From Physcomitrium patens (taxonomy: Eukaryota > Streptophyta > Bryopsida > Funariales > Funariaceae): 64,000 nucleotides of DNA. The DNA is taken from positions 2,574,051-2,638,050 of the forward strand of contig NC_037256.1 of assembly GCF_000002425.4 (NCBI RefSeq). The letters run 5' to 3'. The notes under the pieces were generated by a model, which saw nothing but the letters and a program-made list of their open reading frames with translations, did no database searches and had not been told where the DNA came from. A program made the translations under genes and the position numbers. Below, one piece after another: positions 45,311 to 57,640 of this stretch. Every line of letters starts with the position of its first letter. The first letter of the stretch is position 1.

Positions 45311-46620
45311 CTTTATGAAGCTATTGCTAAGATGTTATATATAATAAAAAAAATAAGTATTACTCACAATAACCTTAGAATTTAATATATCTTATTTATG
45401 ATTCAATATGTCAAAAAAAAGAAACTTGAGAAAATCTTTAGATCATAAATCTCAAAATAGAGCCAGAGTTGGAACTTTTCATATTAATACTACCAAATAA
45501 ACTATTCCAATTCTCACAACTTTTTGAAGATTATCCTTGCAATGAAGTTGGACCTTCTTGAGGGAAGAAATATTCATGCCACAATCAACTCAAATAAAAA
45601 AAACCTTGAAGATGATGCTTAAGCTTTGATCATTCTATTGTAGATATGAAATTAATGCTCCTTATAGAATTTGGAATTAGAACAAGAATTGATGTTATGG
45701 ACATCCAATAAAAGATTTTAAAAATATTCTTTAAATATTCTATTAAATTTTAGAAGGTTTTAAAAGATTTTTAAAATATTCTAATAAGATATTTTTAAAA
45801 TATTTTTTAAAAGTTCTAAAATATTCTTAAAATATTCTAATAGATTCTAAAAAATTCTATGAAAATTAGGAAATTTGTTCATGAAGCTTACTAAAAATGC
45901 TTTATCTTCAAGCGATATGAAAACTTCTCGAGAAGCTTCCTAATACTTAGTATATATTAGAGTTGAGGTTGAGAGAATTTTTAGTCCCAAAAGTACATTT
46001 TTTGAAGCTACAACTCATCTTTCTTAGTATTGATCTTATACTCATTTAGTTTCATTAAGTTCTTGCTAGCTTTCTTATTAAATTATTTTGTTCAACTTCT
46101 TGTTTGATCTTTTATATAGCGTATCTATGATATATACAAGGTGACTATAAAAAATAACAAAGTTACTTTTTTTTTTATTTTAGATATATTATATGCTTTT
46201 AATTTTAAAATAAAAATGATATATTTAACTTAATATAATTAAAAATATCTTTCAATTGAAATCAATAAAATATTAATAACAGATTCAAAATTAATATAAT
46301 GAAATATTAAAATGAAAGATGAAGAAAAAATTTGATAATTTTAAAGCATTAAATATATAACTATAGAAGTACAAAAATAAAATGAGAATATACAAAAAAT
46401 ATTGATATGGCCTACAAAGACTTATAAATTTATTCATAATAAAAGAATATTTGGTCTACATTTGCAAGCTATTAAATAATATTATTATTCAAATATATAA
46501 AACTTGGCCATAATAATTTTATAATATTACAAAATTTTATTGCATTAGAGTTTTTAATTTAATTTTTTTAAAAGATTTTAAAAGTTTCAAATCTTTACTT
46601 AGTTAAATTTATGTTCTTAA
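45311..46620. other. AT-rich stretch, no gene seen
   Basis: No open frame with recognisable protein. It probably continues the relic of the 45.1 kb chromovirus: AAGCGATATGAAAACTTCTCGAGAAGCTTCCTAATAC (described here only by position, about 45912-45950) resembles the AAGCTTCCT part of B LTRs. Tandem TTTTAAAATATTC-like motifs occupy about 45710-45860. Confidence 0.5.
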
Positions 46621-46720
46621 TAATAGATGGCAAGATACAATATGTATGGTATCACATTCTTAGAAGAGACTCTTGATGATAAGTGATACTTCTAGAAGTG
46701 GATATATCCAAAAGCTTGCA
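46621..46720 (+). pseudogene. Relic of chromovirus ORF3
   Basis: ATGGCAAGATACAATATG, then GGTATCACATTCTTAGAAG, then GACTCTTGATGATAAGTGAT aligns with the B1 ORF3 DNA at about 43853-43930. Confidence 0.6.
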
Positions 46721-46954
46721 AAGTATATTGTTTGTAATCTTAGGTCTTTTTTGTTGTATATATTTCTCAAAGAGATTGTATCTATTCATGTAATTTTGAT
46801 ATAGTAAAAATATTAATTAAATAAATATTAATCTTTCAAGTTTATTATAATAAAAAACTATATTTTATTTAAAATTATAATAAATATAGAAAAATATAAT
46901 TAATAAATACATAAATAAGTGATTGTATTTTTGAGATATAAGAAGAAGAAGAAG

Positions 46955-46986
<32 letters not shown>

Positions 46987-47791
46987 AATAGAGATATTGA
47001 CAAGAATAAATACAATTTTTATCTTATTTTTACAAAAACCTTCAAACACCTTCAAATAATAAATTTAAAAATTAATTCTTTTTAAAAGAAAAACAATGAT
47101 TCAAGAGACTATTTAAGTATCTTAGTTTGCAAGTCTTTTTAAAAAACATATTTCCAAAAAAAATAATAATGTCTTAGTTGGCAAGTTTTATTAGGTGTAT
47201 TTTTTTTTAAAATCTTCTTATAATTCAAGTTGTAAAATAATAGAAGCTTGAATTATAAGCTTTTAATCTCATAAAAAATATATTCATAAAAAAAGATAGA
47301 TACCATCTATAGTCTTGTCAATTTTTCTATTATTTTTTTTCTTTTTGACTTATGAAGTACATTATGGAAATAACTAATTATTTATTCATATCTTTTTTTT
47401 TTTAAAGAAATAATTTATTTCTAAAACAAATTCTAATTTATATTTTTATTACATAATAAGATATCTTTATATAATATCAGGTATTATAAAAAAAACATAA
47501 AAAATAAAAAATATCTAAAAGTATATATTTCATGATATAAAATTCTTAAATTATGAATTATGTATTTGATGAGACTAAACTTAATTAGGAACAAAAATAA
47601 TGACATATGTTTAATTTAATTATTAAAAATATAATTGTAGTTATTTTCTATTACTGTTATTAATTTAAATATTATTCAATTTTTTCCTATCATTTATATT
47701 AACATCAAAATAAAAATATATATTATAAAAAATTAAATAAATAAATCAATAAATAAAAACTCAAAGTATAAATCTATGATATAAAATGAGA

Positions 47792-47822
<31 letters not shown>

Positions 47823-49312
47823 AGCAAGCTATATTATCATTACAAAGCTATTAAATTTAATGTTATTGATGTTTTTTTATTATTGCATATTTGTAAGAAT
47901 ATTTAAAATAGAATATTAAGAAGCACTAATTATGTGTGAAAAGATAAGTAAAGTCATAGAATAAAAAGTATAACATCAAAAAGACTAACATATCTATATT
48001 AAAGTATTTTGGCTACAATAGTTAAAGAAGTCAGTAAAAAAATTAATCCAATGAAAGAAAATAAATTCTTTGAGACTTTATTTTGCATCATCAAATTAGA
48101 TCAAGACTAAGATAATTAGATTCAAAAAATAATACTTTTAACTAAAACAAGAAATATAAGAAACACATAAATAAATAAAATAAAATAAAATAAAATAAAT
48201 AGATTATATATATATATATATATGTTAAAATTTTAACAAAATAAAAATATATATAATAGAAAAAAAATTAATAACTATCAACAAAAATCATAAAATATGA
48301 TATAGTAGAAATGAATTAAAAATAATAAATAAATAAATAAAAATAAAAATAAAAAAATCTTACTAGGAGATTATAAATGAGATTTATCAAAAAATATTAT
48401 TTTTAAAGTTACAGTGAAAGAATCTTAAATTATACGACTAAGCTCATTAAAAGAAAACTGAATAGAGGCACTCATTGCATTACAATCAATATAACAACTC
48501 AAAGAAGTTGCATTACATCCAAAAAAATTAATATGCCAATTTTTATATACTCAGATAATTTAAAAATAAATAAATAATAAAAAATAACATAAATAAATCA
48601 TAAAAATTAAAATAATAAAAGAATAAAATTTTATAAATTATTATTTTTGAAAAATAATTATTAACTTGTTAAATAAATCACTTAAGCCTTTATAGAATTA
48701 AGATATTTAACTTTGTTAGCTACAGATAATGTTTTACATATCTTGCCACGATTTAATTGCTTATAAAACATCATTAAGTATCTTTGTAGAATCCTAGAAA
48801 AAAAAATTTATATATATATAATATTCATTAACCTCTTCATTTTTTATTATAATTTTATTAATATAAAAAAGATCCAAACTTCATTACAATTAACATTTGA
48901 AGTAAACTTCAAGTTTCTCCAAAATGATTCAATATTCTTCACTTCAATGCTTATGAATTATGATTAGTTAAGCAAGATATTTTAATTAGAAATAAAATGA
49001 TTAAATAAATAAATCTAAATTACAATAATAAATATCTTATAGAAGATGTTATGCATGTTGGTTATGAGACATTTGATTTTTTTCACAAATAAACATAAGA
49101 ACTTTAATTTTAATCTATTTTAAGTAATAAATAGGAGATTTTAAAACACATTTAGTAGCCATATTTTATTTTCATATGTAGACTTAAAATTTTAAAACAT
49201 GTTTAATTTGATATAGTAAAAAATATTTTTTAAAATTTGAAATCTAATTAGTAAGAAATAGATGTTTATATTTTTAAATATAAAATTATTCATAAAATAG
49301 TTATGATTTTCA

Positions 49313-49353
<41 letters not shown>

Positions 49354-50229
49354 AATAATAAATAAATAAATAACAACTACTACTAAAATTGTGTATGTTT
49401 TGTAATTTATTTTTAATTTTTTATTAATTTTAAAGATCTTTTTAAGTGTATTATTTTTTGAATTACTTACTATATTGTGAAAAAGAACTGCAATTATACA
49501 AAAGAATCATAAGAGAAAAAAATTATAATTAATATATTTTCTTATTTTTACCGAAATTAAGTATTGATCCACCCGTTTTTTAAACAAAATAGACTACATT
49601 GAAATTGATATTAATCCATAAAAAGACCAGAAAAATCCACAAGCAACTACCACTCAAACTTGGAATGATAAATTTTTATTAAATATGTTTTCAAATTAAA
49701 CATTTTAACATAACTAATAATTAGATCATCATTCAAAAGTATTAATTTAATGAATATGAATATCTAAAATTAATCCATATTTTGACCATGCACTACTGCA
49801 ACTATTATTTTATACTTGAAAGACTTTCTAGTTATTACTATTCAACTAAATAAAATATGTCCTTAATAACGTTGACTTTGAATTCTTTAATTTTTTGTTT
49901 AGAATTAAATGCTTCCATGATGTTATCTTACTGTCAATTTTTTCATTTGAATGACGTTCATAGATAATTGTCACAAAAAATTTATGGCAATAGTGTTCTT
50001 TGAGTGTGCTTTTGGAACGAGGCAACCCAAACAAATCAAAAAATTAAAATTATTTTAACTTATTGAAACAAGACAACTTTGCCAAAAGAAACACCGTCAT
50101 ACAGATTGCAAAAAAACTGTATCTATCATATTCAAGTATACAGTGTAAATGGTACCGATTTGTACAAAACTTTTTAAATCCACAGCATTCAATTGCCCAT
50201 GTGCCATGATACATTATGAGTAGTTAACG
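46721..50229. other. AT-rich intergenic DNA with microsatellites
   Basis: No supportable gene. It holds (AAG)n plus a 30-base poly(A) at 46941-46984, (AT)n at 47792-47819, an (AAAAT)n run at about 48165-48199, (TA)n at 48204-48222 and (TA)n at 49315-49347. A chain of short A/T-rich direct repeats fills much of the rest. Confidence 0.8.
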
Positions 50230-50808
50230 ATCGTGGAATCAGAAGGATCGTTTATTTTCATCTTCAAACAACACTAGGTTCAACGCCAAAGGATTGAAAC
50301 CCCGAATGGAACAAGCACATATTCTGATTTTCTAGTAGAGACAACAACAAAACGTGCAAAACCGATAAGACTCCCAGTCAAACAGAAGCTGCGATTTCCA
50401 CACAATCCACTCCAGAAACTGCATGACCAACTGCAAGCAAGTGAATATCATAGTACACGATGATGCTTCTGCAGTTACGCATTGAAGATGCAATAACTAG
50501 TCTGCTCCAGCTACGAGTGTCTAGACTAGCAAGAGGATCAACACAATTTTGAGTAGCACACACTCGAGAACCTTAAGGTATCTCCCTGGTGAATGCATGT
50601 CTACAATAAAGTTACATGTTAATGGTGGTAGATGATGCAGGACATATCAAAGTCCTAATAAACATACCAGCATGCTGACCAAAATCCAATAACTAATCTG
50701 CTAAATAAAGCTGGCGTTTCAGAAATCACAACCCTAACCCTAAAAGATGGTTGTGTCATTGTATACAAGGAGAGAGAGAGAGAGAGAGAGAGATGTGTTT
50801 GTGTGAGT
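50230..50808 (-). other. Probable 3' UTR of the DUF716 gene
   Basis: GC content rises here relative to the flanking spacer, without a convincing frame. On the minus strand AATAAA occurs at about 50247-50254 and could be the poly(A) signal. A (GA)n microsatellite lies at 50769-50792. Confidence 0.5.
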
Positions 50809-52197
50809 CTAAGGTCTGTCGGAGTGAGGCTTGGGTACTGGCTTAATTTCGACATCCATGTCGCGAGAGAGAGGGTCATAGCCACGTCTGGTGCCGTGAA
50901 CTTTTGCCACCAGAGCAAACACGCACACTGCAAAGAATACCACCATGATCACATGAAAGTTGAATGCGAGGTTCATTAGCGCTACTGCTCGGATTCGTGT
51001 TACCTCCAGATCGCAGACGGTGGAGCCGTCGATGCCGGTGGGAAGGTCCAGACGATAATGACATCCCTGAGGAATGTAATTCTCCACATAGAGGAAAAGA
51101 CCCATTTGAAACATCCAGGTGCCATGGAGAATGATGCCCATGCTGAGGACCACGTCCACCAGGAATAGCTTCGATCGGAGAGCCAGCAGAGCTGCCATGA
51201 GCACGAGAAGTGGTTTCACTTTTAGAGATGTCGCTGAAGACTTGAAGTGGATTAAGTATTTAAGAACTTCAAGACAAAACATAACCTTCTAGAAACTTAA
51301 ATTGTTAAGATTTTAATATCTTAGCAATCGGAACTACTTCTTATTCACAAGCCAATTCTCTAGCATCCAAAACGAGCTTCGCAATAACACCGGGTGCTTG
51401 ATTTTGAAATACATTTAAAAACAAGATAGAATACTAATCAAGTAAAGAAAATATGACCGATTATTAAGCCCTGTGAAGTAGAATTAATGTGATAAGGTGC
51501 ACTTACACCCTAGAAACGTGAAATAGTAGCATACTCGTCACCTTACTAGCTAATTATCTTTACTGAAAGAAATGGCAGGCGTGCGAGGAAATAAATAAAA
51601 ATAAGACTTCACAGCAAACATTCGCAGAATCAGAGATCCGATAATTCCCACATCAAGATCAATGAAAGAGTAGGCTGAGGAGCTCATACCTGAGCATACT
51701 GCACACAAACCTGCTACATACGCAAGCAGCAAGTTGCACTGACTCTCCAGCCCAATGTTGCGAGCTGCTTGATGTGTGACTGAAATCCACTCCAACCCAA
51801 ATGCAATGCTTGCGAAGAGAAACGAGGCATCACTGGGCAACGGCAACGCACTCGTGGCATCACTCAACAGCACAATCACGGCGTACATCCAGAACATGAC
51901 GAGCGTAGTCGAGTGCTCGAAGCTGGCAACCCTGTTCTTCGCAATGACTCCATCCACAATGGGCTGGAAGTTAGTGGAGACTCCTAGCTCATAGAAAAGA
52001 GCCATGGGTATGAAAACCACTAGAAGGTAGAGTTCAATGTGCTTCGCCCGATTCGGCAGCCAATTCACGGGATGCCATGCCTTGGCAGCATAATCCCGCG
52101 GCGATTTCACGTAGTTGGTGAAAACTGAAAACAAATGCCAGAACCCAACCAAGCAAAGTACCAGAGACGGCGCGATGTGACCGATGAGAGTCCCCAT
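50809..52197 (-). CDS. DUF716 / TMEM45-like multi-pass membrane protein, two exons
   Basis: Two exons join to 310 codons plus stop: 52197-51690 and 51233-50809. The donor is CAG|GTATGAG at 51689 and the acceptor TTCAG|CGA at 51234, phase 1; the joint restores CAVCSATSLKVKP. I chose the ATG at 52195-52197 because MGTLIGHIAP is the usual DUF716 N-terminus; an upstream in-frame extension looks like 5' leader. About seven hydrophobic segments are visible (residues about 8-28, 54-72, 97-117, 124-143, 154-170, then two or three in exon 2). Family signatures present are FEH near 93, HQAARNIGLESQ near 141-153, and QMGLFLYV...PQGC in exon 2. The role of the plant family is poorly defined; some members are linked to stress or virus responses. 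Nothing looks broken. Confidence 0.85.
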
Positions 52198-52580
52198 TGC
52201 GCACGACACCCCTTCAAATTCAGACTCGCAGCTTGAATCCCGGAAACCTTGCAAATCCTCTACGAATGTCCGCAACCATCCGTGCGCTGGCTAGCTAGAT
52301 CACATCAACGTGTCGACAAAAACCCACACAATGTTCCACATCGACGTCCATCGGGATCTACACCTGCGCAGCGAGATCAAGCGAGCCCAGGAGTACGATA
52401 CCGCGACTAAGCCAGATTCGAGGGACGGAATCATCCCAAGACACACCGGACACTTGATCTTCAGGACGTACTCAGCATGACCCACGATCCAAACTCCTGC
52501 ACGCGCCTGCATTGATGCGACGAATGTGAGGACCGTGGCACTGTCGGCACTTGTGAGAGAGAGGGGGTACCGAAACCCTA
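52198..52580 (-). promoter_or_regulatory. 5' leader and promoter region of the DUF716 gene
   Basis: GC-rich compared with the spacer beyond 52720. It is open in one or more frames (for example 52300-52512) but nothing resembles a known protein. No TATA box stands out. Confidence 0.4.
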
Positions 52581-52711
52581 AAATGGCGTTGCACAGACTT
52601 ACTCGTCGTCAGCTCCGCCGCCATTCACGGCCCACAGTCGCAATTCCTTCCTGGAATCCCCTCGCAATGTTTCAAGTTCTCCCTGCTTCATTTCTTTGGT
52701 GGGCTAAGTAA

Positions 52712-53136
52712 ACAAATATAGAAAAACAAAAAATTAAGCTGCATTTAGAGATTGAAACAAGAAAATTTTGGACTCTAGAAATGCTTTGTATCTTTTGGAG
52801 TTATTTTTGTATTGAAATTTGCAATTCATCTTTGGGTTTTATTTTTTACTTTTTTAGAAATATTTGTGAAGCCATTATAGATTTTTTTAAATATCTTTTA
52901 TTATCAAAAATATATAAAAAATTTAAAATATATATTTAAATCAATCCAATTATTTATTAAATTGACTCACTCGTTGTGACCATCATCAAAAAATAAATCA
53001 TCTCTAGATTTAGTTCTTCTCTATTTATTCTACAATGAATAAAAAAAAATGGTTGGTCAATTTTCACCATGGTTACCATAATTTTTATCATGATTACAAT
53101 CATGGCCTTTTTCTTGTCTATGTAGATTTCTTTGTG
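52712..53136. other. AT-rich spacer, nothing recognised
   Basis: No frame, repeat array or element end recognised. A short plus-strand frame just before it (52584-52711, arginine-rich) is GC-rich but unsupported as a gene. Confidence 0.6.
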
Positions 53137-53640
53137 TCACAAATACACATATTTTCATTAATAATTGCTTAGATTATAAGAATTGAGTAGAAATAAGTAG
53201 AAGTAAGTAAATTTAAAAATATCTAGCAAAATAGCTTCTTAGAAGCTTCATAGATATGGATTTGACTTTCTAAGTGTTGGTAGGTGATTTGTAGGTTGAA
53301 AACTTTGCCAACAAGTTAACTATATCTCATATGTTGGAAACTTGTTTTGCAAATTAGACTCTTATTCCACAAGTTAGACATGTGTTACATGACCTATAGA
53401 ATGCTCCCATGTGGCTCTCTAATTAGATAGTATATATGGAGGCAAGAGTGAAACCTTTCTCATTCTTGTCACTACTTTTCTTATTTTTAATCTTATTTCA
53501 AAAGTCTTAAGTCTTTTTATCTTTGATGATAGTCATTTTAGTTTTAATATTATAATTATTTTAAAGTAAATATTCACTATTTTTTTATGATATAAGATTG
53601 TCTTAACTCTTTCTTTGTTTTGTGATTTATATCCTTGAAA
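53137..53640 (+). repeat. Decayed chromovirus B-type LTR
   Basis: It starts near GTGTCACAAATACACAT and follows the B1 LTR order: AGTAGAAATAAGTAGAAG, CTTCTTAGAAGCTTCATAG, GATAGTATATATGGAGGC, AAGAGTGAAACC, and ends near ATATCCTTGAAA. The hairpin region is degraded. It is older than the B1-B3 copies. Confidence 0.75.
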
Positions 53641-53807
53641 ATTTGACAAGAATGTTAATTTTTTATTTTTGTTTTTATTTTAAAGTGAATAAATTATTTC
53701 ACTTCTTTTCTATATTTTAAAAGTTGCAAACTATCCACCTTAAAATTAACATTTTTTAATTTTCTAACATTGATTTTCTTCTTTGAAAAGTAGCTTATCT
53801 CTCTTTG

Positions 53808-53841
<34 letters not shown>

Positions 53842-54250
53842 TATATATATATTAGAGATTGTAGATTACCATCTTTTAACTTAACTCATAGATTTGTTAA
53901 AATTTTCAATTAAAGAGATAGAGGAAAAAATTACAAATGTTACACTTGGTAGAAGTGTACATAGATTTGCAACTATTGCATATCTTCACAAGTTTGTCAA
54001 TACTTTTAGGACTAATCCATATAACCAATCCATGAGATCTTGACATTAGTTAGCAATTATCAATATGTGCTATTGTTGCAAACAACATAACAAATAAATA
54101 TTGTAAATTGACTTTTAAAAAGACTAGCAATAATGATGTTTTAAAGCCATCCATATCTTTAATGTTCTAGTACTATTTATTCTACAAGGTTCAACTTGAT
54201 GGTATTAGAGGCATTTATCAATGTTGTTATAGACAATGGACATAGTTGGA
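53641..54250 (+). pseudogene. Relic of chromovirus leader and gag
   Basis: It follows the LTR relic with TTTGACAAGAATGTTAAT, matching the bases after the B LTRs. Later, CTTCACAAGTTTGTCAA and TTCAACTTGATGGTATTAGAG align loosely with the B1 gag near 5190 and 5410. A 28-base T run and an (AT)n tract at 53811-53852 interrupt it. Confidence 0.5.
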
Positions 54251-54690
54251 AAGTTGATATTATTGATCAATAGATTAATTGTTCAAAGACTTATCCATTG
54301 TATTATATAAGATAATGTTACTACATTGTTGGTCCTTGAGAAAGATTTAACATTGTTAAACTACAGAATGAATAGGATTATTGCTTAGTGTTATGAATCA
54401 TAAAATAGAGTTGCACAAAAATTACTCTCAATAATTTATATAAAGAGAAATCCAATTTAGACTTCATATGAATAGATTTGATTCAAAATTCCACAATTTA
54501 GTTTAAATTTAATTTAGACATTCCATTATTGGATAGGTTCAATTTAGTTTGAGAGACACCTTAACCAAACTGCACAAATACCTAGTTTGTGTGACAAAAT
54601 TAATTCTGTAGTAAACAAAATCCACATAACCATAATATCTCTTCTTTCATAACTTTATTGCACAATCAACTATCTCTGCTTCTATTCCAG
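54251..54690. other. AT-rich spacer, nothing recognised
   Basis: No supportable coding or structural feature. The minus-strand AATAAA near 54655 may serve the SWP73 transcript. Confidence 0.5.
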
Positions 54691-55763
54691 CTAATTTGTG
54701 TTTACTACATGGAAATATTCCACCCAAAGTATTCAGTGAAGCAAAACATATCCGACATGGTAATCACCTACAACTTAATACCAAATGTCAAGCCAACTAT
54801 GTTGAAGCCGCAAGTGGAATAATCAAAACCTCGACATGCACGGAGCACAAAACATGGAGTGAACCAGTCTCCACAAATTAAATCCAGCTGCCAAGTACAC
54901 CCGACTACATTGCAGAGGATGGAGTAAACACCAAGGATTAACAGCGAATAAAGGTATCACTCAGCCACTCAGACACAAGCTACCCTATCCCCGTTGAAAC
55001 GCTGCACAGATGCTAATGCTGTTTGCAATTTAGGCAATCCTCTAATAATACTTGAATAGCTGCATCTTTTTCCAATACGCAATGCCTGCGCAGCTGCAAT
55101 GCTTAGTGCATGGATCTGGTAAAAATGCTTCAAAGATTATGTGCCGATGTCGTATAGTCTGTACAAATTGAAACGACACAAATATGAAAGACATAGCTTT
55201 CGACAGAGCTTTGGACCTTGGGAGGAGCATTGAAACGCGGACGGAAAATGACGCAGAGTTATTCATTCAACAGCAAAAGGAAGAACCAATAATGCTATAT
55301 CATGCGCCAGAAAATGAATGGTAAAGAATGTCCGACGATTTCGTCGTTGAGCTCGTTCATGAGCATCCTAACTACTAATTTGTACATCGACGAAACCAAG
55401 CGTGGTTTGTATTCGCGGACTTCCACCGTCGACGGCTATCTAATCTTGGGGGTATGTGCACCTGCAGCAAGATCGAACCTTTCATAAGAGTCTGTAATTA
55501 CTACATCTTGAAAAAAACTCAGTTTTGAATCAGCTCTCGTACTTGGATAACTCACTAATCACGTTGGCCAAGGAATCCCTACTCGACACAAAAGAAACCA
55601 AATAATTCTGTCACTATATCAAATGTACTATAAACAAGAACACTTAGAGATGGTATAGGACCCATAACAATAGATAAGTTGATGGAAAGGATGGACTGAC
55701 CTGCTCAAACTTGTTTACAGCAAGTAGTAACGTAATCATGAAGCGCGGGAAGACCTCAGTTAC
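54691..55763 (-). other. Probable 3' UTR of the SWP73 gene
   Basis: Base composition is clearly less AT-rich than the spacer to its left. No frame longer than about 75 codons and no recognisable protein. It lies directly downstream of the SWP73 stop, with a possible poly(A) signal near its far end. It could also hide an unrecognised small gene. Confidence 0.4.
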
Positions 55764-57311
55764 TTATGCATTGTTGCCTGTACCATCGGAGGCTTTTGCT
55801 GGACGTCGATTCAAATAGCGAATCACGGCATCTTCCACCCTGCACTTCCAACATTCTTCAAAATGAGCCCTTGCAAAAGCAAGAGAGGATTCATACAAAA
55901 TTATTGTATCAAACAAATGTAGAAACAAGCACAAAATTCATATCGCCAGGATCCAAACTACATACCACGGCTGATTGTAAAAGTCAGATCTTCTCTCCTT
56001 CTCGGGATTCCGACCATTCTGTACAACAGTCATTTTGAGATCCCGGCTTTGAGAGGCAATTAGGCCATTAATGAAATCCACCGGTGAGTGACTAAAGCCT
56101 AGAAAGTAAGCTCGCCTTCGCCGATGCTCATTGACTTTACTTATGGTATTTGTTATCATATCATCATACAGTGCGATATCTCTATGCTTCTCAACAGTAG
56201 TCAAGAACTGGTTCATCTCTTTCAGCAGAGGCGTTTGAATGTTGACACACACGTCGTAGCACGCATTACCTGCTGGCATACTCCCCGACACTCTAATTCT
56301 GTGCTGAAGATGTATGGGTTGTGGTGGACTTAAGTGATTGTGTAGTCTTGCAGATATAGACGCAAATTTTATTTTCTCGTCGCCCAGAACTTTCTGTAGT
56401 GCAGGGTCACAGTTGATCATAGTCGGGTCTGCAGAGTTTTGAAGTTTCTTGGCCTTGATATACTGCCACAGAGCTGAAATTATGTGCGGTCGCGTATCTA
56501 CCTCAACCCCAAGAAGTTGGGCCAATGGAGCTGATAACTTGAACCTATCCGGGTTATGATCCATTTCCAGTCGTATGATTATATCACATTCGCTGTCCCC
56601 TCGCCTCTTGATCTCAAAACCCTCAACATGATTAGAGGCTCTGGCACTGTCCCACACAGTGGTATTGTTGTCCGGATAGAGGACCGGGTCCAATTGAACA
56701 GTGATCCTCTTAAAAAACGAGGAAAACTTCGGTACTGATGGCTTGACGGGCTTTGCGCTGATACCATCGACCTCCGGTTCATCAGGTTCCAGGACACGCC
56801 CCATTATCCACAGCGTCCACGACGGAGTTTCCGCATACTGCTGCTGAAAAGGACCTTTAGGGTTCTGGGTCTGATTGGTATAAGTATTAAAAACATACAT
56901 TCTTAGAATACGTTCTACGGGCGCTGGCGATCTCACCACCTCCTGAATGTCCAGCTTCTTCCTCGCCAACGCAGCGTCCACCCGCGCCTCAAACTCCACC
57001 AGCTGGGTGTAAATCGCAGACTCGGGCAACAGTGCAGCGACCTTACCAGGAATCTGCTTCTCCGTTACTTTCTGTTTCTTTCGTCTGGCTGCGGGTGTTA
57101 CTTCCGCTGCTTTGAACGCCGAAGACGTGGTGCCGGCGTTAGTTCCTACGCCCTTTCCTCTTCCGCGCTTCGCACTCGAGCCCGCGCTTCCTCCCCCGCC
57201 CCCAGTGGGAGGCATTCCCACTCCTCCTGCTCCACCCATCGGCGCCCCCATATTCCTCGCCTGCTGCCCCAACGACACCGCCCCGCCGCTGGAGGAAGCC
57301 CCTCCTTGCAT
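55764..57311 (-). CDS. SWP73: SWI/SNF chromatin-remodelling subunit, SWP73/BAF60 family
   Basis: Exon 1 57311-55966 and exon 2 55839-55764 give 473 residues. The donor CCGTG|GTATGTAG and acceptor GTGCAG|GGTGG rejoin QPWVEDAVIRYLNRRPAKA, the conserved C-terminus of plant SWP73. The first in-frame ATG after an upstream stop (57393-57395) is 57309-57311. Order: a Gly/Ser/Pro-rich N-terminus (about 1-70), a basic patch AARRKKQK, conserved LARKKLDIQE and LRMYVFNTY, the SWIB/MDM2-like domain at about 257-331 (FKLSAPLAQLLGVEVDTRPHIISALWQYIKAKKLQ), and the C-terminal FINGLIASQSRDLK. The family acts in the nucleus as a core BAF60-type subunit linking remodelling ATPases to transcription factors. The N-terminus is shorter than in flowering plants, which carry long Gln/Ala-rich stretches. 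Confidence 0.93.
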
Positions 57312-57640
57312 CAATCCCTTCCTATCTGCGCTAATGCCGACCACGATAAGGTCCCCCAGAAACCCCAACCAACCCCAAAATATGGGTGAAAATTACATAC
57401 AATGCAAAAATTAATGCCCTCCCGCAATTCCCCCGTTGAAATCAGGACTCCTGCGGCAGCTGCAACAGCATCGTGAACGAGGCGTGCAAGCTGCCCAGCT
57501 GTAGAGCCCAGTGAGTGCTCCACCACCGACAAGGCTTCCGAGGCACGACGACAACGGCGACGAGGCGCAGGTTAGTCTGTCTCGGGGCGCCCTTCTTCGG
57601 AGCCGGGTATAGGCTCCCTCACGGTTACGGGCAGAGCCCT
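57312..57640 (-). promoter_or_regulatory. 5' leader and promoter of SWP73
   Basis: GC-rich island next to the first codon, ending abruptly near 57650 where AT-rich spacer begins. A TTG-initiated extension of the frame (to 57368) exists but lacks an ATG and is preceded by a stop. Confidence 0.5.

Noticed and set aside
52584-52711. Short arginine-rich plus-strand frame
   Set aside because: Near the DUF716 promoter, with no homology and no downstream continuation; too short to support.
57312-57368. N-terminal extension of SWP73 from a TTG codon
   Set aside because: No ATG in the extension and an in-frame stop just upstream; ATG at 57309-57311 is the better start.
57112-57414. 100-codon plus-strand proline-rich frame
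   Set aside because: Antisense of the GC-rich SWP73 N-terminus.
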